DNA from: Candidatus Accumulibacter sp. ACC003
GTDB taxonomy: Bacteria > Pseudomonadota > Gammaproteobacteria > Burkholderiales > Rhodocyclaceae
Assembly: GCF_907163085.1 (NCBI RefSeq)
Contig: NZ_CAJQTX010000002.1
Span: 124,001-188,000, forward strand
Direction: 5' to 3'
DNA length: 64,000 bases
In this document: positions 10,557 through 20,861 of the stretch, piece by piece
Layout: every line of letters begins with the position of its first letter
How positions within the stretch are numbered: position 1 is the stretch's first letter
Translations under genes and position numbers: made by a program
The notes under the pieces: model-generated
Database searches by the model: none
The model's input: only the letters and a program-made list of their open reading frames with translations
Told to the model about the DNA's origin: nothing

Positions 10557-10584
10557 TTGACGAACAGGCGAAAGCCCGTATAAT
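10557..10584 (+). promoter_or_regulatory. Sigma-70 promoter of rplU-rpmA
   Basis: TTGACG at 10557-10562 and a perfect TATAAT at 10579-10584, separated by 16 bases and ending 44 bases before the rplU ATG. Confidence 0.85.
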
Positions 10585-10628
10585 GCGCGCTTCTTCGTTT
10601 CACTTCGTTCAGTTCTTTGGAGTCCAAC

Positions 10629-10964
10629 ATGTACGCGGTCATAAAAACCGGTGGCAAGCAGTATCGCGTTGTCAGCGGCGAAAAATTGAAAATAGAACAG
10701 ATACCGGCAGACGTTGGCGCAGAAATCACCCTTGACCAGGTTCTCATGCTTGGCGAAGGCGAGACCGTAAAAGTCGGTACGCCGATCATCGTCGGCGCTT
10801 CGGTCAAGGTCACTGTGCTCTCGCAAGGTCGTCACGACAAAGTTCGAATCTTCAAGTTTCGCCGCCGCAAGCACTCACAGAAGCATCAGGGACATCGCCA
10901 GAACTACACCGAAATTCGCATCGACGCGATTGCGGACGGCGCTGCGCTTGAACCTTCAGCCTGA
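10629..10964 (+). CDS. rplU: 50S ribosomal protein bL21
   Basis: A 111-residue large-subunit protein beginning [14 protein letters not shown], the hallmark of bL21, with the C-terminal [16 protein letters not shown] rRNA-binding segment. The ATG at 10629 follows TTTGGAG; an in-frame TTG at 10617 is less likely. First gene of rplU-rpmA. Confidence 0.98.
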   Translation: MYAVIKTGGKQYRVVSGEKLKIEQIPADVGAEITLDQVLMLGEGETVKVGTPIIVGASVKVTVLSQGRHDKVRIFKFRRRKHSQKHQGHRQNYTEIRIDAIADGAALEPSA

Positions 10965-10983
10965 TTAGAGAGGAACCTGACTC

Positions 10984-11247
10984 ATGGCACACAAGAAAGC
11001 AGGCGGCAGCGTACGCAACGGCCGCGACTCGGAAGCAAAACGCCTGGGCGTCAAACGCTACGGCGGCCAACTCGTCCGCGCCGGCAACATCATCGTTCGC
11101 CAGCGTGGAACAGCCTTTCACCCGGGCGACAACATGGGCCTCGGCAAGGACCACACGCTGTTCGCACTGGTAGACGGACACGTCCAGTTTGCGATCAAGG
11201 GCGCACTGCGCCGCCGCACGGTCAGCATCATTCCGGCCGCCGCCTGA
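10984..11247 (+). CDS. rpmA: 50S ribosomal protein bL27
   Basis: An 87-residue protein starting [16 protein letters not shown], the conserved N-terminal tail that reaches toward the peptidyl transferase centre. It lies 19 bases after rplU with AGAGGAA upstream. Confidence 0.98.
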   Translation: MAHKKAGGSVRNGRDSEAKRLGVKRYGGQLVRAGNIIVRQRGTAFHPGDNMGLGKDHTLFALVDGHVQFAIKGALRRRTVSIIPAAA

Positions 11248-11291
11248 GGGCGTCGGCACAGCCGCTGGCGCAGCAAGCCAGCCCGGCAGCA

Positions 11292-12463
<1,172 letters not shown>

Positions 12464-12465
12464 GG

Positions 12466-13587
12466 ATGACCACCGCCCGCATCGCTAGCGCCCGCCGACT
12501 GGTGATCAAGGCCGGTTCGGCGCTGATCACCAACAACGGCGAAGGCCTCGATCTGGCGGCCATCGACGAATGGGCCCGGCAGATCGCCGAGTTGCGGCAA
12601 GCCGGCAAGCAGGTCATTCTGGTGTCATCCGGGGCGATCGCCTGCGGCATGCAGCGCCTCGGCTGGCGCAAGCGCCCGCGCGCCGTTCACGAACTGCAAG
12701 CGGCGGCAGCCGTCGGCCAGATGGGTCTGGTGCAGGTTTATGAGAGGGCCTTTGCCCGCTACTCGCTACATACCGCGCAGATCCTGCTGACCCATGAAGA
12801 CCTCGCCGACCGCAAGCGCTACCTCAATGCGCGGTCGACGCTGAGCACGCTGCTCCGCCTGGGCGTCGTACCGATCGTCAACGAAAACGATACCGTGGTC
12901 ACCGACGAAATCAAGTTTGGCGACAACGACACGCTCGCGGCGCTGGTCGCCAACCTCGTCGAAGCCGATTGCCTGATCATCCTCACCGATCAACAGGGAC
13001 TGTTCACGGCCGATCCGCGCAAGGACGCAAACGCCACGCTGATCAGCGAAGCGCGCGCCGGACTGCCGCAACTGGAGGCGCTGGCCGGCGGCGCCGGCAG
13101 TCAATTCGGCAAGGGCGGCATGATCACCAAGGTGATCGCCGCCAAGCGTGCCGCGCGCAGCGGCGCGCACACCGTGATCGCCAGCGGCCGCGAGCCGGAT
13201 GTCATCACCCGCCTGGCACGCGGCGAAGGACTCGGCACCCTGCTGATTTCAGAAACCCCGGCCTTGACGGCGCGCAAACAGTGGCTCGCCGACCACCTGC
13301 AACTGAACGGCAGGCTGGTTCTCGACAGCGGCGCGATCAATGCGCTACGCGAAGGCCGAAGCCTGCTGCCGATCGGCGTCGTCGCCGTCCGCGGCGAGTT
13401 CGAGCGCGGCGCCGCGGTGGCGTGCATCGCCGACGAGGGGCACGAAATTGCCCGCGGCCTGATCAACTACGGCAGCAGCGATTCGCGGCGCATTGCCCGT
13501 CGCGCCAGCCAGGACATCGAAAGCATCCTCGGCTACATCGACGAGCCCGAAATAATCCATCGCGACAACCTGATCCTCACCGAGTAA
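12466..13587 (+). CDS. proB: Glutamate 5-kinase
   Basis: First step of proline synthesis, phosphorylating glutamate to glutamyl 5-phosphate. The 373-residue product has an amino-acid kinase domain ([42 protein letters not shown]) and a C-terminal PUA domain from about residue 278. ATG 12466 is right after the obg stop with GAGG spanning it; the longer open frame starting at 12292 is a shadow of obg. Confidence 0.96.
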   Translation: MTTARIASARRLVIKAGSALITNNGEGLDLAAIDEWARQIAELRQAGKQVILVSSGAIACGMQRLGWRKRPRAVHELQAAAAVGQMGLVQVYERAFARYSLHTAQILLTHEDLADRKRYLNARSTLSTLLRLGVVPIVNENDTVVTDEIKFGDNDTLAALVANLVEADCLIILTDQQGLFTADPRKDANATLISEARAGLPQLEALAGGAGSQFGKGGMITKVIAAKRAARSGAHTVIASGREPDVITRLARGEGLGTLLISETPALTARKQWLADHLQLNGRLVLDSGAINALREGRSLLPIGVVAVRGEFERGAAVACIADEGHEIARGLINYGSSDSRRIARRASQDIESILGYIDEPEIIHRDNLILTE

Positions 13588-13626
13588 GCGTCAGGATTCG
13601 GCACAGCGGCTTGGCCACCCGTGCAC

Positions 13627-13648
13627 CGGCGATCATCACTGATCGCCG
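13627..13648. terminator. Hairpin between convergent proB and PilZ gene
   Basis: A perfect 9-bp stem (CGGCGATCA with TGATCGCCG) and TCAC loop in the convergent gap. There is no T-run on either side, so termination activity is uncertain. Confidence 0.4.
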
Positions 13649-13699
13649 AGCCCAACGCCGTCGCCCCTGCGCGCCTGTTCAGTTTTCGAAGACGACGGC

Positions 13700-14608
13700 T
13701 CAGCGCGAAGTTTCAGCAAGTTTCTGATAGACGAAAGCGGTCATCGCAATCGCCACTTCGTTCGGCAAGCCAGCGAACTGCACGCCGTGCAGAAACTCGC
13801 CGGAGTCATCGCGCGACACCGAGCGGATCGTCGCGTCAACCGCGGCGAAAAACGCGATCTCCCGGATGTCGACGCGAAACTTGATCGACAGCAACTCGCC
13901 CGTCTTGCCCAGCGGCTGCTTGGCCGACAGCAAGGCACCGCTGACGCTGAGATTGGTCAGCACCCCTGCGGCGTTGACCGTCCGCGTATCTTCGCGCATG
14001 ACAATGGCGCAGATGATGCGAACCGCAACGCGCTCACCGGTGCGTACCACCAGACCGCGCACCTGCGCTGGATAGCTGAGGTGCATGTGCGGAAAAGGAA
14101 TGCTTGATGATCGCAGAACACTGGCGGTGAACGCATAGGCACTCTGGCCGGCAAAAAAGCGAACGACAAATGCCTGCCCTTCACGCACCAGACAAAGTCG
14201 GCCATCGACTTCCGGAAGCGTCACCAGAACGCTCTTGCCTTTGAGATAGCCGATCAGCTTGACGTAGTAACGCGCTTCCGCGCGCTCCCCCTGCGTCTGG
14301 ATCTGAAAGGGATCGCCGATGCCCAGCTTGATGTCATCGAGCGGCACAGCGCGCTCGCCAGCGGCCTCGCTGGCAGCCGCTCCGGTTTCCCTTCGCTCGC
14401 GCCGTGAATCGGCCGCCGCCATCGTCGGCGGCCGCTCGCGGCAGAGCCCCTGAAGGAGCAAGGCGTCGAGCTGCGACGGTCCGGTGACGACCGAACCAGG
14501 CGCCAGGACGAGCTTCCGCTGACGGTCAAAAACCGCCCATGGCAGAGGCTTCCCGAGCACGATATCGTCTCGCAGAACCGGCATGTAGCTACTGTCTGGG
14601 GCCATCAT
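13700..14608 (-). CDS. PilZ-domain protein with YcgR-like N-terminal domain
   Basis: A 302-residue predicted cyclic-di-GMP receptor. The PilZ signature appears as RVAVR followed by NLSVSGALL, the RxxxR and (D/N)xSxxG c-di-GMP-binding motifs, in the C-terminal third. The preceding ~100 residues (DIKLGIGDPFQIQTQGE...VLVTLPEV) resemble the YcgR/flagellar-brake domain. The first 90 residues are of unknown type. Probable role is c-di-GMP-dependent control of motility or surface behaviour; no flagellar gene is nearby. Confidence 0.82.
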   Translation of the reverse strand: MMAPDSSYMPVLRDDIVLGKPLPWAVFDRQRKLVLAPGSVVTGPSQLDALLLQGLCRERPPTMAAADSRRERRETGAAASEAAGERAVPLDDIKLGIGDPFQIQTQGERAEARYYVKLIGYLKGKSVLVTLPEVDGRLCLVREGQAFVVRFFAGQSAYAFTASVLRSSSIPFPHMHLSYPAQVRGLVVRTGERVAVRIICAIVMREDTRTVNAAGVLTNLSVSGALLSAKQPLGKTGELLSIKFRVDIREIAFFAAVDATIRSVSRDDSGEFLHGVQFAGLPNEVAIAMTAFVYQKLAETSR

Positions 14609-14838
14609 CTGACGTTGGCGCTCTGAGTCATCTGCGTTTGCTTGGCGGATACGCCGCCGGACCCGCAGCTTGTGCCGGCGCAGCGCTGATTGTCGCCGCT
14701 GACCACTTCAGCCGCCGGCAATCTTCTTCAGCATCCCGCGATGATACTCCGTAACGACGATCAGCCGCCGCCGACATGCAGCGCGCCGACCCGACGTCGA
14801 GGATCTTGTGGCGCGCCGCCGCGCCTGCCCGTTGGCGC

Positions 14839-16047
14839 TCAGCCGGCCGCATGCGGTAGTGCCGCTTCCCTGATTGGCAGGTTCACCAACGCCGCCGCGG
14901 CAGCCAGGGCGATGTCGGCGTACCACATCCAGCCATAGTCGCCGAAACGCGTCAGCGCCAGGCCGCCAAGGTAGGCGCCAAAAAAACCGCCGATCTGATG
15001 CGCGAGCAGCGTCATCCCGAACAGCGTGCCCAGATAGCGAACGCCGAACAACTTGCCGACGATCGCGGCGGTCGGCGGCACGGTTGCCAACCACGTGAAG
15101 CCCAGCCCGGCGGCAAAGACATAGAAGGTCAGATCGGTCTTCGGCGCCAGCAGATAAAAGACGATCATCAGCGCCCGCGAAGCGTACATCCAGAACAGCA
15201 CGTACTTGCTGCGATAGCGGGCGACGCACGAACCCGCATAGAGGCTGCCGAAGACGTTCGCCAGGCCGATGATCGCCAGCGCCCAGCTGGCCACCGCCGA
15301 CGGCAGACCACAAAGTGCCACCTCGCCCGGCAAGTGCGTTACCAGGAAAGCGATGTGGAAGCCACAACTGAAGAAACCGAGGTTGAGCAACTGATAACTG
15401 CGGTCGCCGACCGCCGCCTGCACGCTGTGCCATAGACCGACGTCAGCGACTGCCTGTGGTGGTGGCGGTGCCAGCGGTTTCGCCAGGACGCGCACCAGCG
15501 GCGTCGCGGCCAGCGTGATCGCCGCCAACGACCACATCGCAGCCATCCAGCCGAACAGTTGAATCAGCGCCTGCAGCAAGGGCGCAAAGACGAATTGGCC
15601 GAAGGAGCCACCGGCGTTGATCACCCCGGAAGCGGCAGCCCGCGCAGCCAGCGGCAAGCGCTGGCTCGAAGCACCGATCAGCACCGAAAAACTGCCGGCG
15701 CCAGAGCCGATCGCCGAGAACAGTCCGAGCGAAACGATCAGCCCGCTGGTGCTGTCCATGAACGGCGTCATGGCGCTGCCGAGCGCCAGCAGCAACAGCC
15801 CGCCAAACAGCACCCGCCCCGGTCCGTAACGGTCGGCGACGGCACCGGCCAGCGGTTGGATGGCACCCCAGGCGAACTGGCCGACAGCCATCGCCAGGCT
15901 GATCGCGACGACGCCAAGGCCGGTGCTCGAATCGAGCGGCGAGACGAATAGCCCGAGCGACTGCCGGGCACCCATGGTCACCATCAGAATGCCGGCGGCC
16001 GCCAGCGTGATCACCCACGCGCCGGGCTGTTTGAGAGTTCGGAACAT
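14839..16047 (-). CDS. Major facilitator superfamily transporter
   Basis: A 402-residue protein with about 12 hydrophobic segments and the MFS loop motif around GAVADRYGPGRVLFGG. It resembles oxalate/formate- or monocarboxylate-type MFS carriers but the substrate cannot be assigned. It starts at ATG 16047, 39 bases after the zapD stop. Confidence 0.8.
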   Translation of the reverse strand: MFRTLKQPGAWVITLAAAGILMVTMGARQSLGLFVSPLDSSTGLGVVAISLAMAVGQFAWGAIQPLAGAVADRYGPGRVLFGGLLLLALGSAMTPFMDSTSGLIVSLGLFSAIGSGAGSFSVLIGASSQRLPLAARAAASGVINAGGSFGQFVFAPLLQALIQLFGWMAAMWSLAAITLAATPLVRVLAKPLAPPPPQAVADVGLWHSVQAAVGDRSYQLLNLGFFSCGFHIAFLVTHLPGEVALCGLPSAVASWALAIIGLANVFGSLYAGSCVARYRSKYVLFWMYASRALMIVFYLLAPKTDLTFYVFAAGLGFTWLATVPPTAAIVGKLFGVRYLGTLFGMTLLAHQIGGFFGAYLGGLALTRFGDYGWMWYADIALAAAAALVNLPIREAALPHAAG

Positions 16048-16085
16048 CGCCCGATGCCGGCCGCGACGGTCTGCGGCTTACAAAA

Positions 16086-16832
16086 TTACAGCAACAGGTC
16101 GAACTGGACGTCGCTGTCGGACTGACGCGGCCGGTGATCGCTGTCGGGGCGCGTGAAGCGAATGTTCAGCGCATACTTGTTGGCGCTGATTTCCGGGATG
16201 TAGGGGTCGTCCATCTTGAGCGAAATACGCACCATCTGCGAACTGCTGCCACCGAGCATCAGCTGGAAAGCACCGTTGGTGGCCACATAATGCTCGGAGC
16301 GACCGCTGGCGCGCAACAAGCGCAGGACGATCGCCAGCGCGTCGCGCAAGGGCTGCAGCGGCTGCAGCCAGGCGAGCAGCGCCTCGCGGCGAGCAGCAGC
16401 GCCCTGATGCCGCCAGTAGTGGTAGGACGGCAGGTCGAACTGGCAGACACCGCCCGGGATGCTGGCGCGACTCTTGATGCTCATCAACCAGTCGTTGTCG
16501 CGAAGATGCTGGCCGATCTTGCCGGCCATGCCGAGCAGCGCCGCCGACGCCTGCTCGATCTCGTAGAGCGCGCCAGACAGTGCTTCTTCCGAGATCTCCG
16601 GATTGTCGCGATACGCGAGCAGACTCTGGCGCTGGCGTTCGAGCTCCTGGATCAGATCCATTTTCAGATCGGCACGGCCGGCGACATCAAGGATCTCGAA
16701 CAGCGTCAGCAGCACAATGTGATGCTCCTGCGAGCCGTCGCTCTCCATGAAGTTGCTCACCTTCTGGAAGAGATCCTCCAGGCGCAACAGCGTGCGTATG
16801 CGTTCATTGAAAGGATATTCGTAGGTGATCAC
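16086..16832 (-). CDS. zapD: Cell division protein ZapD
   Basis: Cytosolic FtsZ-bundling protein of the Z ring. The 248-residue product starts YEYPFNERIRTLLRLEDLF after a GTG-ATC-ACC, which is the ZapD/DUF1342 N terminus, and contains the conserved PSYHYWRHQ segment. Position next to coaE is typical of the proteobacterial coaE-zapD cluster. The start is GTG 16832. Confidence 0.93.
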   Translation of the reverse strand: MITYEYPFNERIRTLLRLEDLFQKVSNFMESDGSQEHHIVLLTLFEILDVAGRADLKMDLIQELERQRQSLLAYRDNPEISEEALSGALYEIEQASAALLGMAGKIGQHLRDNDWLMSIKSRASIPGGVCQFDLPSYHYWRHQGAAARREALLAWLQPLQPLRDALAIVLRLLRASGRSEHYVATNGAFQLMLGGSSSQMVRISLKMDDPYIPEISANKYALNIRFTRPDSDHRPRQSDSDVQFDLLL

Positions 16833-16893
16833 ACTTCCGCCAACGTCAAAATACTAAAATTTTCGATAATTCTGAAGCATCTGCAGCAAAACC

Positions 16894-17517
16894 TCAACGC
16901 CCGGCATTAAGTTTGCCGCCGGCCAACTCGAGATAACACCGATGCAGAGCATCGATCTGCGGCAACAGCGCCGCCAGTTCGCCATCATTGCACACCAGGT
17001 CGTCGGCTACCGCCCGCCGCTGCTCGCGCGTCGCCTGCGTGGCGATGATCGCCCTGACGTCTTCGGCGCTGAGACCGCTGCGCGCCATGACCCGCGCAAT
17101 CTGCACCGCCTCGTCGCAGTCGACGACCAGTACCCGGTCGGCACGCCGGCGATAGCTGCCCGACTCGACCAGCAAGGGGACCACCAGCACGACGTACGGT
17201 GCCGCCGCGGCGGCCGCGCAGCAAGCGTCACTGCGCTGCCGAATCAGCGGATGGAGAATCGCTTCGAGCCGCGCTTTCGCGGCCGCATCGGCGAACACCA
17301 GACGACGCATCGCGGCCCGATCGAGGCCGCCGTCGGCGCGCCGCACGGCGTCGCCAAAGCTTGCCGTGATCGCCGCCATCGCTTCACCGTGTGGGCCGCT
17401 CAGTTGATGCGCGATGGCGTCGGTATCGACCAGCGCCGCACCGCGCTCCGCCAGCAGGTCGGCGACCGTGCTCTTGCCGCTACCGATGCCGCCGGTCAGG
17501 CCAACAATGAAACTCAC
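16894..17517 (-). CDS. coaE: Dephospho-CoA kinase
   Basis: Last step of coenzyme A synthesis. The product has about 207 residues. The P-loop GLTGGIGSGKST lies at the N terminus, with DTDAIAHQL and PLLVESG as further CoaE motifs. The start is taken as GTG 17517 (VSFIVGLTGG) after a GGAGAG; it overlaps the SPOR gene stop by 4 bases (17514-17517). Confidence 0.94.
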   Translation of the reverse strand: MSFIVGLTGGIGSGKSTVADLLAERGAALVDTDAIAHQLSGPHGEAMAAITASFGDAVRRADGGLDRAAMRRLVFADAAAKARLEAILHPLIRQRSDACCAAAAAAPYVVLVVPLLVESGSYRRRADRVLVVDCDEAVQIARVMARSGLSAEDVRAIIATQATREQRRAVADDLVCNDGELAALLPQIDALHRCYLELAGGKLNAGR

Positions 17518-18221
17518 GGTGTTCTCTCCCCGGCCGGGCACGCCGCCGGGCTGGCCTTCGGCGACAGCGCGACAATCGCCTCGCGCAGCGCCACCGCCTG
17601 CGCTTCAGGGCCACGGATCTCGAGCGTGCTGAGTGCCGACTTGCCCTTGCGCTCGCCGATTTTCGCCGAGCGAACGCCCTTGGCACGCAGGCTCTCAAGC
17701 CGCGTCCTGGCGGCTTCCTGGTTGCGGTAGAGACCCAGCGAAATGGCCAGGGCGTTGGCGCCGGTGGGAACGACAAAAAACTCCTGGATCCCCAGCTGTT
17801 GCAACTCCGCCGTTTTCCGGCTTGCTTCGTCCTTGCTGGCCAGCGGCGGAATATAAACCCAGTAGCCGCTGGTCTCGCCTGTCGTTTCGCGCTTGGCCTT
17901 GAACGCCGCAAAGCGTTCGGCGAGCAGACGTTCGATCTGGTCGGCGTCGGCGCTGGCCAGATCGCTCCACAACTGGCAACTCTCGGCGGCGCTCTTCTCG
18001 GCCACCGGCTCAACCGTTTCCAGCTTTTCCGTTTTGGCCGCCGCATCCTTCTTGCCGTTAGCCCGCGCGGGCTGGCCACGCGCGACGACCGTCACCTTCT
18101 CGGGCAACAACTGCTGTTCGATACGGCGCGCGTCGGCGTTGGCCGGCATGCCCAGGTAGGCATGCGTCCACGCGAAGAGCAGCAGATTGGCGAGCAGCAG
18201 CAGGAAGACGCTAATACGCAT
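17514..18221 (-). CDS. SPOR-domain-like inner-membrane protein
   Basis: A 235-residue protein with one N-terminal membrane helix (VFLLLLANLLLFAWT), a charged linker, and a SPOR-like region near 118-190 (SGYWVYIPPLASKDEASRKTAELQQLG...VSLGLYRNQEAARTRLESL). SPOR domains bind denuded peptidoglycan at division sites, consistent with the zapD neighbourhood. Start ATG 18221. The domain call is from pattern only. Confidence 0.72.
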   Translation of the reverse strand: MRISVFLLLLANLLLFAWTHAYLGMPANADARRIEQQLLPEKVTVVARGQPARANGKKDAAAKTEKLETVEPVAEKSAAESCQLWSDLASADADQIERLLAERFAAFKAKRETTGETSGYWVYIPPLASKDEASRKTAELQQLGIQEFFVVPTGANALAISLGLYRNQEAARTRLESLRAKGVRSAKIGERKGKSALSTLEIRGPEAQAVALREAIVALSPKASPAACPAGERTP

Positions 18222-18229
18222 GGCGGCGA

Positions 18230-19594
18230 TTATCCGACTTTCGGCAAATGTTCGAGCGAAGCTCGAATGGCTTCAGCGGGATACTCGAAATCTTCAAGCT
18301 GGCCAGCGAAATAGCGGTCGTAGGCGGCCATGTCGAAGTGCCCGTGACCGGTGAGATTGACCAGAATCGTCATCGCTTCGCCGCTCTCCTTGCAGCGCAA
18401 GGCCTCGTCGATCGCCGCCCGGATGGCGTGGTTGGACTCGGGTGCCGGGATCACCCCCTCGGCGCGCGCGAACAGAACGCCCGCTTCGAAGGTCGCCAAT
18501 TGGCCGACAGCCAGCGCCTCGATCAGGCCCTCGTGGTAGAGCTGCGAGACCAGCGGAGAATCGCCGTGGTAACGCAAGCCACCCGCATGGATGCCGGGGG
18601 GCATGAAATCGTGGCCCAGCGTATACATCTTCATCAGCGGCGTGAAACCCGAGGCATCGCCGAAATCGTAAGCGTAGGCGCCGCGGGTCAGCGTCGGGCA
18701 CGAGCTCGGCTCGACGGCGACCAGCCGCGTCGGTCGCCCATGACGCCCACCGGAAGCGTTCTCGGCGACGAACGGAAAGGCGATGCCAGCGAATGACGAA
18801 CCGCCACCGCAGGGTGCAAAAATCACGTCCGGCCAGTCGCCGACCTTCTCGAACTGCTTCTTCGCTTCCTGACCGATGATCGTCTGATGCAGGGCGACGT
18901 GATTGAGCACCGAACCCAGCGCGTAACTGGTATCGGCGCGCGCCGCCGCTTCCTCGACCGCCTCGGAGATGGCGATTCCCAGCGAGCCCTGGTTGTCGGG
19001 GTCACTGGCCAACAGGTCACGGCCGGTCTGCGTCATCGCCGACGGGCTGGCAAATACTTCGGCGCCCCAGGTCTGCATCATCGAGCGGCGGAAAGGCTTC
19101 TGCTGAAAACTGACCTTGACCATGTACACGCGCACCTCAAGGCCGAACATCTGGCCGGCAAAGGCCATCGAACAACCCCACTGGCCGGCGCCCGTCTCGG
19201 TGGTGATGCGCTTGATCCCTGCCTGCTGGTTGTAGAAGGCCTGCGCGACGGCGGTGTTCGGCTTGTGCGAACCGGCCGGCGAAACGCCCTCGTACTTGTA
19301 ATAGATTCGCGCCGGCGTGCCGAGCATTTCTTCCAGGCGCCGCGCGCGAATCAGCGGCGACGGCCGCCACAGTCGATAGATTTCGCGTACCTGTTCAGGG
19401 ATCGCGATCCAGCGCTCGGCCGACATCTCCTGGTCGATAATCGCCGCCGGGAAAATCGCCGCCAGCTGCGCGGCCGAGACCGGCTTGCCGTCGGCGCCTA
19501 GCGGTGGCACGGGCGGCGTCGGCAGGTCGGCAACGACGTTGTACCAGTGCGTCGGAATCTCGGATTGTTCGAGCGTGATGCGCAACGATTCCAC
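18230..19594 (-). CDS. trpB: Tryptophan synthase beta chain-like protein, TrpB2 type
   Basis: A PLP-dependent beta-replacement enzyme, 454 residues, longer than classical TrpB (about 400). The PLP Lys is in GSHKPNTA and the phosphate-binding loop is CGGGSSFAG. The N-terminal extension ([13 protein letters not shown]) and C-terminal [11 protein letters not shown] are typical of the TrpB2 subgroup, which usually stands without trpA, as here. It may condense indole with serine or phosphoserine; the physiological role is uncertain. Confidence 0.88.
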   Translation of the reverse strand: MESLRITLEQSEIPTHWYNVVADLPTPPVPPLGADGKPVSAAQLAAIFPAAIIDQEMSAERWIAIPEQVREIYRLWRPSPLIRARRLEEMLGTPARIYYKYEGVSPAGSHKPNTAVAQAFYNQQAGIKRITTETGAGQWGCSMAFAGQMFGLEVRVYMVKVSFQQKPFRRSMMQTWGAEVFASPSAMTQTGRDLLASDPDNQGSLGIAISEAVEEAAARADTSYALGSVLNHVALHQTIIGQEAKKQFEKVGDWPDVIFAPCGGGSSFAGIAFPFVAENASGGRHGRPTRLVAVEPSSCPTLTRGAYAYDFGDASGFTPLMKMYTLGHDFMPPGIHAGGLRYHGDSPLVSQLYHEGLIEALAVGQLATFEAGVLFARAEGVIPAPESNHAIRAAIDEALRCKESGEAMTILVNLTGHGHFDMAAYDRYFAGQLEDFEYPAEAIRASLEHLPKVG

Positions 19595-19652
19595 GAAGCC
19601 TCCCAGCGTCTTTTCTTATCGAATCCGCCGAGTATACCCCGGGAAATCCGCG

Positions 19653-20063
19653 CTAATCACTTCCGCCGCCGCTCAGTGCCGCCGCGGCAAGCGCCGGCAC
19701 GCCGCGTTCAAGCTCGCGCTGCAGCAGGCGCGACGGCGCGAAGGCAGCGATCAGTCGCTGGCAGGCGACGCGGGCGGCGCTGCTGTTGTCCTGGCTGAAG
19801 TTGCAGACATAGAGGTCGAGCGTCACCGCCTTCTCCTCCGGCCAGGTGTGTACCGCCAGATGCGACTCGGCCAGCACCACCACGCCGGTCGCGCCGGCTG
19901 CTTGCAGAGCACTACCGAACTGGTGGAAGAGCAGCCCGACCGGCGTCAGTCCGGGCGTCGAGCAGACCGCCAGGCAAAGTTCCTGCAGCGCTCGCGCATC
20001 GCCGAGCAGCGGCGGGTCGCAGCGGCAATCGTAGAGTTCGGCGATGAGGTGCAGGCCATGCAT
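19653..20063 (-). CDS. speD: S-adenosylmethionine decarboxylase proenzyme (SpeD)
   Basis: Supplies decarboxylated SAM for spermidine synthesis. The 136-residue product has ESHLAVHTWPEEKAV at about 66-80; Ser67 in the ESH motif is the expected self-cleavage site giving the pyruvoyl group. The start is taken as the ATG at 20063 (MHGLHLIAEL), the family N terminus; the open frame extends upstream without homologous look. Confidence 0.88.
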   Translation of the reverse strand: MHGLHLIAELYDCRCDPPLLGDARALQELCLAVCSTPGLTPVGLLFHQFGSALQAAGATGVVVLAESHLAVHTWPEEKAVTLDLYVCNFSQDNSSAARVACQRLIAAFAPSRLLQRELERGVPALAAAALSGGGSD

Positions 20064-20147
20064 GGCAAGTCCCGTGGCGGGCGTGAGCGGTGTCGATCCC
20101 GGGCGGCAAACAGCCGCCACCGAGCACCTTCGCTGGAACCGCTGCGC

Positions 20148-20636
20148 TCAGCCCTTCGGCACGAAGTTGGTGCTGGTCTTGCTGACCACTCCGTCGTTGT
20201 TGAAGTGCACGTTGAAATACCACGTCATCCCTGGCTCGACCTTGGTCTTCCAGTCCCAGATCGTTTCCTGCGCCAGCGAAAAATAGCGCTCGTGCGCCGG
20301 TCGCCCGAGCAGGTAACGCACTTCGTCAGTGCTCATTCCCGGCCTGACCCTGGCGAAGTTTTCGTCGGTCAGCACCTGCCGCACCTCGCGCAGCACGTTG
20401 TCAGGACCGATCACCAGCATATAGTTGACGATTCCCTCGGGCATTCGAGGATACTCCCAGACGCGCGTCCCGTCGGCTTCCACCCACTCCAGCGTCGGCT
20501 GACCCATCAGCCGGCGGACTTCGTCGGCGCTGCTGCTGCCCGGCTTGAGCTTGCTCAGCGTGTCGGCGTCGCACGCCGACAGCACGAAGGCGATCAGCCC
20601 GGAAACGAAAATGCCGGCGAAAAGCTTCCTGGACAT
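20148..20636 (-). CDS. BamE/SmpA-type outer membrane lipoprotein
   Basis: A 162-residue lipoprotein. MSRKLFAGIFVSGLIAFVLSAC is a signal peptide with lipobox LSAC. Two BamE-like stretches follow: KPGSSSADEVRRLMGQPTLEWVEADGT and RPGMSTDEVRYLLGRPAHE, each with the G..DEV..L.G.P pattern. One SmpA/OmlA domain is usual for BamE, so the two-copy layout suggests a paralogue rather than canonical BamE. ATG 20636 is chosen because it directly precedes the signal peptide. Confidence 0.78.
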   Translation of the reverse strand: MSRKLFAGIFVSGLIAFVLSACDADTLSKLKPGSSSADEVRRLMGQPTLEWVEADGTRVWEYPRMPEGIVNYMLVIGPDNVLREVRQVLTDENFARVRPGMSTDEVRYLLGRPAHERYFSLAQETIWDWKTKVEPGMTWYFNVHFNNDGVVSKTSTNFVPKG

Positions 20637-20861
20637 GTCTACCGTGCTCCACTGACTGCGACTAGAATCGTTCCAGCAAGCCGCGAGTATAAACCAAGGC
20701 CGAACAAGGAGTCCCGTGCAAGCGACCAGCCCCCCGAGAGTCAAGCGGCGCGTAGCGCCGCTGCCGACCGCCCAGCGACAGCGCTGGCGGCGGCACGATC
20801 ACCGGCAAGCCCTCGCCGACGCCGCTCGCGGCCGCGCTGACGGCTGCGCCGGAGCACGCTC

